Assembly: GCA_945861415.1 (NCBI GenBank)
Contig: CAMAUV010000011.1
Span: 18,024-82,023 of the forward strand
DNA from: Akkermansia muciniphila
GTDB taxonomy: Bacteria > Verrucomicrobiota > Verrucomicrobiia > Verrucomicrobiales > V1-33
Direction: 5' to 3'
Length of the DNA: 64,000 nt
Notes under the pieces: generated by a model
What the model was told of the DNA's origin: nothing
Databases searched by the model: none
What the model saw: the letters and a program-made list of their open reading frames with translations, nothing else
Program-made: the position numbers and the translations under genes
Shown here: positions 44,677 to 54,605 of the stretch, piece after piece
Position numbering within the stretch: position 1 is the stretch's first letter
Layout: each line of letters begins with the position of its first letter

Positions 44677-47600
44677 ATGAAGCTAACACGCACCCTAAGC
44701 CTGCAGCATTGCCTGAGCCTCCTTACCGCTTTTGCCACGATCCCTGCTGCCGGGGTCCCCGTCATCAATGAGTTGATGTATCACCCGTTGTCGTCTATCG
44801 GTAGTCCCGAAGACCCGGGCAAAGAGTGGATCGAGATCTATAACACTGACACGGTGAATCCAGTGGACGTCTCCGGTTACAGGCTGGCTCGCGGTGTTAC
44901 GTTCACCATCCCCGCAGCAACTGTGATCCCGGCGGGCGGCTACCTAGTCATCGCCGCGGATGCAGCGAAGTTTAATGCGGCCTACCCGGGGTTCGCGGGG
45001 TTGCTGCGCGGCGGATGGGGAAGCACGATGGCGAATGCTGGGGAGCAGGTGCAGATCGCGGATGGCCTTGGGAATGCGGTGAACGACATGACTTACGCGG
45101 ACGAAGGCGAATGGGCGCGGCGCGTCAGAGGGCCGCTGAGCTTCGGACACAGTGGGTGGATATGGGAAACGCTTGCCGACGGTGGCGGGCGTACGATCGA
45201 ACTGATCAATCCCTCGCTGGGCAATGGCAGTGGCCAGAACTGGGCACCGAGCGCAGTTGCGGGTGGCACTCCGGGCGCTGCCAACAGCGAGGCCAGCGTC
45301 AATGTGGCCCCCCTCATCAAGAACCCGGGGCACAAGCCGGAGATCCCCGTGAGCACGGAGGCGATCCTTTTCTCCTGCTCCATCGAAGACGAGGCCGCGG
45401 GCGCCACTGCTACGCTGCGCTGGCGCGTGGATGGCGCCGGCTCTTACAATTCCATCGTCATGGCTGACGCGGATGGCGACGGCGATCTCGACGCGCAGAT
45501 CGCCGCGCAGGAGAACGGCAAGGTGATCGAGTGGTATATCTCCGCCACTGATGTATCGAGCAACACGCGCACGTGGCCGGCGCCTGCGCGCACCAGCGAT
45601 ATCGGTGTGCTGCCGGAGACGTCTGATCAGGTCACCAATGCCCTGCTTCAGGTGGACAATACATTCAATCCTGCGCGAGATTTCACCGCTGCAGGCAATC
45701 AGGCCGTGATGCGCCTAGTGATGACGCCGCCAGACCGGGCGGAGTTGAATCAGCTACAAACAACCGACGGGCAGCAGGACAGTGAGGCGACGTTCAATTG
45801 CGCCTTCATTTCCCACGACGGCACGGGCACGAAGATCGTGCAGAATGCCGGCGTGAGGAACCGCGGATTCTCCTCTGCGCTGGGGCCGCCAAACAACTTC
45901 CACGTCAGCTTCCGTAGTGACGACAAATGGAACGGACGTGGTGCTGTGCAGTTCAACTGCCAGTATGGCTACAGTCAGGTGCTCGGGAATGCACTCTTCG
46001 CCCGCGCGGGCATCGCTCCGCAGGATGCGGTGGCGGTCCAGTTGCGCGTGAATGCGGCGGACCTCGCGGAGACCGGCGCCCGCATGTATGGCCGCTACGC
46101 CATGCTGGAGGGCCGCGGTCCGGACTGGGCGGATAAACACTATCCCGCGGACTCCGGCGGCAATTTCTACCGCCTCGACGACCATGCCTATCCGCAGGGC
46201 GATCCGCGCAGCGGCGAGTTCACGTTTGAAGGCCCGGCAACGACGGGCATCCTCTACCGCGACACTTTCTTCAAGGAAACGAACAAGGACGAAGACGACT
46301 GGAGTGACCTGATCAATCTCTGCCGCATCATCAGTGCATCGGCGGCGGGCGGCACCGTGGATCAGCCCGCCATCAGCGATGCCGCCTATCCGGCAGCGGT
46401 GGCCACCGTGCTGGACGTGGATCATTTCTACAAATACATCGCCACGGATGCGGTCGTCGGAAACCGCGAGGGTGGCCTCCAGAGCGGCCGGGCGGATGAT
46501 GTGAGCATTTACCGCGGCACAGTGGACACGCGCTTCCGATTTGTGCCACACGACCTTGATGACGTGATCTTCATCGGCAACGGGGCAGGCAATTCCGTGA
46601 CGCGCTCAATTTTCAGCTACGACACCTCCAGCGCAGGCGTGCAGGGACTGGCCCGGATGTTCAACAACCCGGCACTGCTTCCGAAATACTACTCCGCGAT
46701 CCTTGAAGCGCTCGATACATGGTTTAACAACGCCACAATCGATCCCATGATCGATCGGCTCATGCAGGGCTGGGTGCCGGCCAATGATACAAGTCCCGGC
46801 GCGACTCCAAACCGCGGCATCGCCGACATTAAAGGCTATGTTGATGCCCGGCGGGCCAATGTGCTCTCGCAGATTCAGCAGACTTACTCACTGACCACAA
46901 CGGGCACCACAGTGGACAGTATCGAAGGCTATAAAGTCTCCACCACTGGCGCGGCGACATTCGCGGGGACCTTCAATGTGGCAAAAATTTACAGTATCAC
47001 AGTGAATGGCGTGGCCGCGCAGGTCTTCTATCGTACGATCGGGGGGGATGCGGCGGGGACGTGGAAGTTGAATGTGGCCGCCGGTGGCGGCGGGGTGCTC
47101 GCACCGGGCCTGAACAATGTGGTGGTTTGCTTCTGGAGCGGACTGAACGGCACCGGAACGGTGGTCCGTGAACTGCTTAGCAAAGTCGTCTGGACCGGCT
47201 CCGCACCGGACGCGCTGACGATCATCGCGCCTCAGACCTACGTGCCCGGCGTGCCGATGCTGGTCCGCGTGGATCTAAAAACCGGAGACGGCCAACTCAA
47301 CCGCAGCGCATGGAACTCGACGGTGAATCTCACCGCCACCAATAGCGTAGCGCTCACACCTTCAACCATCACGCTGGTCAATGGCATGGGTAGCGCGCTC
47401 ATCACGCTGGGCAGCAGCAGCGGCGGCGGGACCATTAATTATCTCACTTACGGCAGCGGCGGCACCGGCAGCACGGCGGCGAATAGCGGCACGCCCGGCA
47501 GCACATGGCGCTATCGAAGCGATTTTACAAATGTGACCCTGCCCGCTTTCGTCACGAGTGTCGGCGCGAGGTGGAGAAACGAGGGCTACGATGATTCCAC

Positions 47601-50600
47601 GTGGCCAACCATCGTCACGCAAACCGGCTACGGCGACGATGATGAGAACCGCGCCTTCGCTCGCGTGGACTACCGTTCTGGTAACTTTGGCACGCAGAGT
47701 TCACCGGCCTATCTCTTCCGCAACACATTCACTATCGCTGACATCTCCCTGCTTGCGAGCGTCACGGGCCAGGTTCGATTCGATGACGCCGCCGCGGTCT
47801 ATGTGAACGGCACGGAAATCCTCCGCACGGCCACGCTGCCCGCCGGTGCGGCGCTCACCGCTTATGCGAATGCCACGCCCACGCAGGAGAATGCCACCGC
47901 TGGCTTCACTGTGCCGCCCGGCCTACTGCACGATGGAGTGAACACCATCGCGGTGGAGGTCCACCAAGCCGAGGCCATCAGCAGCGACGTGACCTTTGAC
48001 CTTCGCCTCCAGGGTAATTTGCTCTCCACTACCACGGACCCCGGCAACTTCACGCTCACCGCCACCAGGGGTTCCTCCCTGAGCAGCAAGGCCATCAGCA
48101 GTCTCGGCGCGAACCCCGCCAGCACGAGTTTCAGCGGCGCGCTGCCTGCGGGCACTACTAACTGGAGCGGCGTAGTGCGTGTCACCGGAGACCTCACAGT
48201 GCCCGCGGGCGCGACGCTGGAAATGGCCCCCGGCACCCACGTGCTCCTCACTGGCACCGGCGGCGCGGGCGACACCGGCGGGACGGACATTATCTGCACC
48301 GGCGGCGGCATCATCAATGCCCTCGGCACCCTCGCGCAGCCCATTAGCATCACCGCCAGTGAGGCCACTACGCGCTGGGGAGAGGTCAATACGGGTGGCT
48401 CCACGACGACATGGAACTACTGTCTCGTCTCCCACGCAGCGCATTCCCCTGGCGGCGGGCACACCGACACGGGCCCAGCCTTCCGTCTAAGCAATGGCGC
48501 GGTTTGGACCTTCGACGACGGCGTTATCGCCGACCTGCCTGGCAAGACGCTGACCAATACCGGCAATACGACGATGATCATGCGCCGCTCGCAGTTTGCC
48601 CGCTGCGTCATGGGCCCGGAAACCGACGGCAGCGCCATCACCATCGAGGACTGCAACTTCGACGGCATGTTGCCCGCGTATCGCGAAAGCGGCACGCCGG
48701 ACGATGAGGACAATATTTACATCTCCGACAGTGGGGGACGTCCCGTCATGCTCCGCCGCAGCGTCTTCGCCAACTGCTCCGACGACGCCGTGGACCTTCT
48801 CGGAGGGTCTCTCACGATTGAGGACTGCATCGTGCGCAACGCTTTTGATAAGGGCATCAGTCTCCTGAACAACAATATCACCGTGCGCCGCACGCAGATC
48901 ATTGATTGCGATATTTGCGTCTCCACCAAGTGCCAGGTCGCGCAGGAGAATACCCCGTATCTGAACACCTTTGAGAACTGCACCATCATCGCGGAAAACC
49001 ATCCGACGAATACAAGCGACGGAACCTTCCACAGCGTCGGCGTTCACACGCGGAACAAGTACGATACCACTACGATGAACATCACCGTGGCCCTGCGGAA
49101 CTGCATCATCAGCGCCGAGGAACCCGTGGCCAACGACTATGGCGGCGGCACTTTCCCGCTCAATGTGCAAAACTACGGCTGCTTCTTTGATCAGGGCGGC
49201 GTGGTGCCGAACAATCCCCTGCCCACCAGCGGCACCGGCAACATTACGCTGAATCCGCAGTTCGTGAATGCTTCGAACCGCGACTTCCGCCTCGTCTCCA
49301 GCAGTCCGTGCATCAACAGCGGTGATTCTGCGACGGCCTTCAACGACCCCGATGGATCGCGCAATGATATGGGTGCGCTGCCCACTGGGGCAGGCGTTGT
49401 TTCGCAGGGCACCCTCGTCAGCAGCAACATCACCGCACCCGGCGAGACCCACTGGACGCTCGCCGGTTCGCCCTATCGCGTCACCACCAGCATCAGCGTT
49501 GCCGCCGCGTCCACACTCCGCATCGATCCCGGCGTTAATGTGCAGGCGGATCAGAACGTGCGCATCACTGTGAACGGCCGCATCCTCGCCGTGGGCACCG
49601 CGGCGCAGCGTATCGTCTTCTCCCATGTGACCGGCACCAACTCCGCTACGGACGTGGACCCCATTAAGTTTGGCACGCAGACGGGTGTGCCAAAATGGGG
49701 TGGCCTGCGCATCGTGGACAGCATGGCGCAGGAGAACATCGTGAGTTACGCCGACTTCATCAATGCTCAGGGCATTTCGCCGAGCGGCTCGGAAAACTAC
49801 GGCTCGCTCGGCTTCATTCGTTCGTGGGGCTGGGCGGATCACTGCACCTTCGCCGGCTCTCACCTTCGCCTGCTCTATGGACGGAACAGCAAGCTGACGT
49901 TCACCTACAACAACATGCCGGACATGTTTATCTTCGATCCGCTGCTCGGCCGCATCGAGGAGCCGACCACTGATTTCATCGCCGCCGCGGACAACAGCAT
50001 GGAGCCGATGAAGGTGGAGTATCCGACGAGCGATCCCGAAGTCAGCGGAGCCAACGCGGTGAATTTCCCCAACGGCCTTCCGCTCAACGGTCACTGGCGC
50101 TGTTACTTCAATGAATACCACGGCAATCGCGGCCACCAAGATGTGTTCGACTGCGACAGCGGACGCTGGGCTCTGCGCGATGCGGTGACCAATAACCAGA
50201 GCAACGGTCAGTTCGTCATCGATTGCCGTTACAATCACTTCTACGGCCTCAGCGGCGATGAGCACATGGACCTCGGCGGCGACGCCTACATTGCCAGCAA
50301 TGTCTTCGAGAACGCGGCCAAGGACTACTGGACCAACGACACCGGCTACTCCAACGCTATCAGCTCAGGAGACAAAGGTGAGGGCACCACTATCATGGTC
50401 GTGCGCAATACCTGCTACGACCTCGACCACGTCATTAATTGCAAGGCGCGCACCGCGACGATCTTCGAGCACAACACTGTGGCCAACATCCATTCGGATT
50501 TTGTCTTCCAGGGCGAGACCGTGACGCAGAATGTGACCTGTGCGCCGATCAACTTCTTCGTCCCCGGTGACGGCGCGAATCCGACGGTGGGCGACGGCGC

Positions 50601-53001
50601 CTACATGGGTTTCAACATCGTGAGCAATGTGCCGCACATGTTCAGCGGTCCGGACCGCAACGCCGCCGGCACCGGCATTACCACGAAGATTGAGTTCTTC
50701 CACAACCTCTTGGATCAGATCGCCGATCCCGTCATCGGGCCGAATCACCCCGGCGGCTTCTTCAGCGGCACCTACGGCCCGAACACTGCCGGCGTGCCTG
50801 GCTTTGTGAATCCCGTTGCGGAGGACTACTCGCTGCGCAATGATTCACTCGCCCGCGGCACTGCGCCCGGTGGCCTCAGCTACGGCGCGACTATTCCGGA
50901 GTGGGCCTATATCGTCGGCGGCCTCAGTGGCACAGTGGCGGACACTAGCGCGACTTTTTCTGTGGGCGGCCCGGGCCTCGTGGCTTATAAATGGAGGCTC
51001 AACGGCGGCGCATGGAGCGCGCCTATTCAGATCGGCAACGGCGGCCTGCTCAGCCGCACCGGAGCCAATCCGCGTCAGGCCACGCTCGCCCTTGCGGGTC
51101 TCACCGCCGGCCCGCAGACGCTGGAAGTCATCGGTCAGGACATGGCCGGCAACTGGCAGAACGACGACCCCGCCCGCCTCTACGACGGCGCGCCACAGTT
51201 CGCCCCAACCACCCGCACATGGACGGTGGACGGCGCGCTACAACTCGTCTTTATCAGCGAACTTGCGGGTGATCCGCTTCAGCAGGCAGAACTTGTGAGT
51301 CGCAGTGCTTCGGTGATTGATCTTACGGGATGGAGTATGAGCGACAGCGTGCTTACACCGGGTGAGCAGCCGCTCAGCGGCACTCTCGCCGCAGGCGGCC
51401 TCGTCACGGTGAACTTGGTGAATTTCCAGCTCGATAACGACGGCGATGAGCTATTCCTCTTCGATGCCACGAATACATTGCGCGATTCCATCGTTTTCGG
51501 TCAGTTGCCCGATGGATATTCGCTCGCCCGCATTGGGGCGCTGACAGTCTGGCAGCTCGCCAGCCCGACGATCGGTAGCGCGCCAAATGAGGCTGCCCGC
51601 ATGGGCGACAGTAGTCAGATCATCATCAACGAGTGGCTTGCTGCCGGGGGCATCCGCTACAAAGAGGACTGGGTGGAACTCGCCAACCTCGCCGCCTTCC
51701 CTGCCAGTCTCAGCGGCATGGTGCTCACCGATGCACGCTTCGGCACTTGGACGCCGTTCCCGTCCCTCAGCTTCATCGGTGGCAGTGGATTCGTTAAACT
51801 GATCGCCGACGGCAATGCGGCAGCAGGAGCAAACCACACTTCATTCAAGATCGACACTTACACAGAGGAACTGCTCCTCTTCTCCGCCGCTGGCGCGCAG
51901 CAGGACAACGTGCGCGTCTGGATGCAGGTTGAAGATGTCAGCCAGGGTCGCGTGACCACCGGCGGTTTGGGTGGCTTGGATTACTTCACCCTCGCCACCG
52001 CGGGAGCCTCAAACAGCCTCACGGATGCCAACATGGTAAACATACTCAATCACCTGCGCATCACTGAGACTATGTATGATCCTGCAGGCGGGAACAACTA
52101 CGAGTTCATCGAACTCACCAATACCGGAACAGCCGAACTCAACCTCAGTGGCGTGGTTTTCTTCGACGGCATAGACTTCATTTTCCCCGGCGGCACCATG
52201 CTCGCCTCCGGCGAAGAAGTCGTGGTCGTGCGCGACCTCGCTACGTTCGAAAGCCGCTACGGCAACGCGCTGAACGTTGCAGGCCACTACACTGGCGCGC
52301 TGGACAACAACGGTGAGCAGCTCGCTCTGCGCCTACCCGCACCGTGGGACGCTAACGTCCTCCGCTTCCGCTACGAGAGCACCTGGCGGATGACGAACGG
52401 CACCGGCTACAGCCTACAGCTTCTGAGCAATGCGACGGGCATCAAAGACTTTGGCGACCGCGACAGCTGGACCATCGCCACGCAACTCCACGGCACTCCC
52501 GACAGCTGGGTGCCGGGCAGCGATCCCCACAACGACAGTCTCGCCTCATGGCTCACCACCAACGGCCTGATCAACGCGGATGTGCTGCTCGACACGGACT
52601 TCGACGGACTGACGAACGCACTGGAGTTCTCGCTGAACACCAACCCGCGCAGCCCCAACGCCCCCGATGGTGCCGACCGTCTGCCCAGCGCCGGCGCCAG
52701 CGGCGGCTTCGCCAACCTTACCTTCGATTTGCCCAACACCGCCCTCGCCGGAGGTCACGGCTGCCCTGGTGTGACGTATGAAGCGCAAAGCGGTGACAAC
52801 CTTACCGGTTGGACCACGCTGGCGAAGAAGACCCCTACGACTGCCGACTGGACCGATGCAGGCGGCGGCGCACTGCCCGTGGGCACCGTCACTACTGGCC
52901 CGGGCGCAGGCGACCGCACCGCAGTCATCGTGAAGGACAGCGCGCCCGTTAGCTCCACGCAGCGCCGCTATCTCAGGCTCCATGTGACGCTGGCTCCGTA
53001 G
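44677..53001 (+). CDS. Giant exported LTD/CotH/beta-helix protein
   Basis: A 2774-residue protein with a signal peptide. Approximate domain order: lamin-tail 1 (27-160, INELMYHP and EWIEIYN), an Ig-like linker, CotH kinase-like domain (344-740), discoidin/galactose-binding-like fold (941-1115), a first right-handed beta-helix (1155-1575, with VTGDLTVPAGATLEMAPGTH), a second beta-helix (1585-2041), an Ig-like module (2080-2175, YKWRLNGGAWS), then lamin-tails 2, 3 and 4 (from 2188, 2312 and 2458) and a C-terminal tail with a calcium-type loop (DTDFDGLTNALEFSLNT). The beta-helix and YKWRLNGGAWS segments match the protein at 56542-59091. Function is unknown; the beta-helices suggest polysaccharide binding or lysis, or adhesion. 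Confidence 0.85.
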   Translation: MKLTRTLSLQHCLSLLTAFATIPAAGVPVINELMYHPLSSIGSPEDPGKEWIEIYNTDTVNPVDVSGYRLARGVTFTIPAATVIPAGGYLVIAADAAKFNAAYPGFAGLLRGGWGSTMANAGEQVQIADGLGNAVNDMTYADEGEWARRVRGPLSFGHSGWIWETLADGGGRTIELINPSLGNGSGQNWAPSAVAGGTPGAANSEASVNVAPLIKNPGHKPEIPVSTEAILFSCSIEDEAAGATATLRWRVDGAGSYNSIVMADADGDGDLDAQIAAQENGKVIEWYISATDVSSNTRTWPAPARTSDIGVLPETSDQVTNALLQVDNTFNPARDFTAAGNQAVMRLVMTPPDRAELNQLQTTDGQQDSEATFNCAFISHDGTGTKIVQNAGVRNRGFSSALGPPNNFHVSFRSDDKWNGRGAVQFNCQYGYSQVLGNALFARAGIAPQDAVAVQLRVNAADLAETGARMYGRYAMLEGRGPDWADKHYPADSGGNFYRLDDHAYPQGDPRSGEFTFEGPATTGILYRDTFFKETNKDEDDWSDLINLCRIISASAAGGTVDQPAISDAAYPAAVATVLDVDHFYKYIATDAVVGNREGGLQSGRADDVSIYRGTVDTRFRFVPHDLDDVIFIGNGAGNSVTRSIFSYDTSSAGVQGLARMFNNPALLPKYYSAILEALDTWFNNATIDPMIDRLMQGWVPANDTSPGATPNRGIADIKGYVDARRANVLSQIQQTYSLTTTGTTVDSIEGYKVSTTGAATFAGTFNVAKIYSITVNGVAAQVFYRTIGGDAAGTWKLNVAAGGGGVLAPGLNNVVVCFWSGLNGTGTVVRELLSKVVWTGSAPDALTIIAPQTYVPGVPMLVRVDLKTGDGQLNRSAWNSTVNLTATNSVALTPSTITLVNGMGSALITLGSSSGGGTINYLTYGSGGTGSTAANSGTPGSTWRYRSDFTNVTLPAFVTSVGARWRNEGYDDSTWPTIVTQTGYGDDDENRAFARVDYRSGNFGTQSSPAYLFRNTFTIADISLLASVTGQVRFDDAAAVYVNGTEILRTATLPAGAALTAYANATPTQENATAGFTVPPGLLHDGVNTIAVEVHQAEAISSDVTFDLRLQGNLLSTTTDPGNFTLTATRGSSLSSKAISSLGANPASTSFSGALPAGTTNWSGVVRVTGDLTVPAGATLEMAPGTHVLLTGTGGAGDTGGTDIICTGGGIINALGTLAQPISITASEATTRWGEVNTGGSTTTWNYCLVSHAAHSPGGGHTDTGPAFRLSNGAVWTFDDGVIADLPGKTLTNTGNTTMIMRRSQFARCVMGPETDGSAITIEDCNFDGMLPAYRESGTPDDEDNIYISDSGGRPVMLRRSVFANCSDDAVDLLGGSLTIEDCIVRNAFDKGISLLNNNITVRRTQIIDCDICVSTKCQVAQENTPYLNTFENCTIIAENHPTNTSDGTFHSVGVHTRNKYDTTTMNITVALRNCIISAEEPVANDYGGGTFPLNVQNYGCFFDQGGVVPNNPLPTSGTGNITLNPQFVNASNRDFRLVSSSPCINSGDSATAFNDPDGSRNDMGALPTGAGVVSQGTLVSSNITAPGETHWTLAGSPYRVTTSISVAAASTLRIDPGVNVQADQNVRITVNGRILAVGTAAQRIVFSHVTGTNSATDVDPIKFGTQTGVPKWGGLRIVDSMAQENIVSYADFINAQGISPSGSENYGSLGFIRSWGWADHCTFAGSHLRLLYGRNSKLTFTYNNMPDMFIFDPLLGRIEEPTTDFIAAADNSMEPMKVEYPTSDPEVSGANAVNFPNGLPLNGHWRCYFNEYHGNRGHQDVFDCDSGRWALRDAVTNNQSNGQFVIDCRYNHFYGLSGDEHMDLGGDAYIASNVFENAAKDYWTNDTGYSNAISSGDKGEGTTIMVVRNTCYDLDHVINCKARTATIFEHNTVANIHSDFVFQGETVTQNVTCAPINFFVPGDGANPTVGDGAYMGFNIVSNVPHMFSGPDRNAAGTGITTKIEFFHNLLDQIADPVIGPNHPGGFFSGTYGPNTAGVPGFVNPVAEDYSLRNDSLARGTAPGGLSYGATIPEWAYIVGGLSGTVADTSATFSVGGPGLVAYKWRLNGGAWSAPIQIGNGGLLSRTGANPRQATLALAGLTAGPQTLEVIGQDMAGNWQNDDPARLYDGAPQFAPTTRTWTVDGALQLVFISELAGDPLQQAELVSRSASVIDLTGWSMSDSVLTPGEQPLSGTLAAGGLVTVNLVNFQLDNDGDELFLFDATNTLRDSIVFGQLPDGYSLARIGALTVWQLASPTIGSAPNEAARMGDSSQIIINEWLAAGGIRYKEDWVELANLAAFPASLSGMVLTDARFGTWTPFPSLSFIGGSGFVKLIADGNAAAGANHTSFKIDTYTEELLLFSAAGAQQDNVRVWMQVEDVSQGRVTTGGLGGLDYFTLATAGASNSLTDANMVNILNHLRITETMYDPAGGNNYEFIELTNTGTAELNLSGVVFFDGIDFIFPGGTMLASGEEVVVVRDLATFESRYGNALNVAGHYTGALDNNGEQLALRLPAPWDANVLRFRYESTWRMTNGTGYSLQLLSNATGIKDFGDRDSWTIATQLHGTPDSWVPGSDPHNDSLASWLTTNGLINADVLLDTDFDGLTNALEFSLNTNPRSPNAPDGADRLPSAGASGGFANLTFDLPNTALAGGHGCPGVTYEAQSGDNLTGWTTLAKKTPTTADWTDAGGGALPVGTVTTGPGAGDRTAVIVKDSAPVSSTQRRYLRLHVTLAP

Positions 53002-53488
53002 TTCCTGATTATTCTGCCATGCCACCGCTTCCCTCATCGGGAGCGCAGGAGCTTATTTCCGTTCAGCGCGCCATCTCTGGAGATCGACTGCCTCCGCTCA
53101 TTACATAACCGATTGGTCGTACGACTGGCTTCGAGCTAATCTGCCGACGAAATTAGTCGGAGCCCAATTATACCCTAGCCACGAGAGGTGGAGACGGCGG
53201 GCATTTCGCGTCCTTACATTGCCGGCAGTGCGTATATCAGACAATAGCGATGCTTCAATCTCCTCCAACTCTTCGCCCCCGATTGGCGAGCGGCTACTCA
53301 AGACAAGTGCAATATCGCGCCACACCGTCGAAAGGCATCTCGGCCATTGATACAGCCGCCCAATCAGTCTGTTACGTGCTCGATGGCAGGCCGATTGATC
53401 ATTTCATTACAATACAAACTCGCCTAGTGTGGGCAGGCGTCACATTCGAACGTGCCGGCGCCAGAACGGGGTTCACTTTTGTCCGGTG
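53002..53488. other. Intergenic region with a possible repeat motif
   Basis: No gene is convincing in this 487-bp gap. Bases 53169-53197 (ATACCCTAGCCACGAGAGG and on) resemble the sequence in front of the IS3-type element at 63180-63206, including CCACGAGA. A short hairpin (CCGAC/GTCGG) lies at about 53143-53159. Near 53290-53350 a plus frame reads ERLLKTSAISRHTVERHLGH before a stop, faintly like a LuxR helix-turn-helix, but too short to call a gene. Its base composition is closer to AT than its neighbours. Confidence 0.35.
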
Positions 53489-54574
53489 ATGGCAACTCCC
53501 AACGACTATCAGACTTACTGCGCTTCCGTTGATGCCTGCCAAGGCATGGCGTGGGGTTCATTCATCGGCGATGCAGTCGCGATGCCTGTCCATTGGTATT
53601 ACGACCGCGCTGCGCTTAAGCGTGATTACGGTATTGTACAAGACTATGTTGCGCCGCGCAACCCGCACCCGGGCAGTATTCTCTGGCGTTCAAGTTACTC
53701 GCCGGTCAATGAGAGGGGAGATATTCTGCGCGATCAGGCGCAATTCTGGGGTCAGCCTGAAATCCATTACCATCAGTTTCTCCGCGCCGGAGAAAATACA
53801 CTGAATCTGCAACTCGCGAAAGCGCTTCTCGATTCGCTTGTCGCGCGAGGCGGCTACGATGGCGATGACTATCTCCAGCGATATGTCGAATTCATGCTCA
53901 CTCCTGGGAAACATCGCGACACTTACGTCGAGGAATACCACCGGAAATTCTTCACTGCGTATGCACGCGGAGCGGTGCCGCGCCGGTGCGCCGGCAGCGA
54001 CATCCATATTGGCGGCCTCGCGCATGTAGGGACACTTTGCGCATTCTTTGCGGCAGATGTCGTGGCGGCCCGGGAGGCCGTCCGCCAACACATCGGCCTC
54101 ACCCACCGCAGCTCCGAAGTGATCACCGCAGGAGACGCCCTCGCCCGCATGCTCTGCTCTGTGACTGCGGGAGGGGATTTGCGCGAATCTATTTTCAAGC
54201 ACGGGTCCGATTGGTTCTCCAATCGCAAAGCAGAGCAGTGGTCGCGGGATCCGGACGAAGTCGTTGTCGGCCATCGTATCAGCCCTGCGTGCTACATCGC
54301 CGACGCCTTCCCCGCCTCGCTCTACCTTGCGTGGAAGTACGCAGATGACTTTGAGGCCGGCATCATTGCCAATACGAGCGTCGGCGGCGACAACTGCCAC
54401 CGGGGAGCTGTCGTCGGCGCCCTGCTTGGGGCCGCTGTCGGTATGGCCCGAATCCCGGGCAGGTTTGTTCACGGACTGTATGATGCCGGGCGACTGCAAC
54501 CGCAGGTCGAGTCATTGATCGCTAACCGCCCGAGACAAGGAGGCGCCGCAATCAATGGGCCAGCCTCATCTTGA
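53489..54574 (+). CDS. ADP-ribosylglycohydrolase family protein
   Basis: A 361-residue protein from MATPNDYQTY. The DraG/ARH fold is shown by the N-terminal GMAWGSFIGDAVAMPVHWYY (metal-ligand Gly-Asp motif) and the C-terminal IIANTSVGGDNCHRGAVVGA with a second metal-binding Asp, then LLGAAVGMARIP. These enzymes remove ADP-ribose from arginine or other residues; many members of this subtype have unknown substrates. It is followed 31 bases later by the FG-GAP gene. An in-frame ATG at 53429 is unlikely because the added 20 residues are polar and not conserved. Confidence 0.85.
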   Translation: MATPNDYQTYCASVDACQGMAWGSFIGDAVAMPVHWYYDRAALKRDYGIVQDYVAPRNPHPGSILWRSSYSPVNERGDILRDQAQFWGQPEIHYHQFLRAGENTLNLQLAKALLDSLVARGGYDGDDYLQRYVEFMLTPGKHRDTYVEEYHRKFFTAYARGAVPRRCAGSDIHIGGLAHVGTLCAFFAADVVAAREAVRQHIGLTHRSSEVITAGDALARMLCSVTAGGDLRESIFKHGSDWFSNRKAEQWSRDPDEVVVGHRISPACYIADAFPASLYLAWKYADDFEAGIIANTSVGGDNCHRGAVVGALLGAAVGMARIPGRFVHGLYDAGRLQPQVESLIANRPRQGGAAINGPASS

Positions 54575-54605
54575 CCCAGTGCCAATCATCAGTGCTTTGT
54601 GGATC

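Noticed and set aside
48487..50265. A 592-residue minus-strand frame rich in Ala, Val and Ile
   Set aside because: Antisense to the beta-helix repeats of the 2774-residue protein; its apparent regularity mirrors the repeat codons.
53290..53350. A LuxR-type helix-turn-helix fragment (ERLLKTSAISRHTVERHL)
   Set aside because: Too short, with no upstream domain and no second frame to support it; chance similarity is likely.
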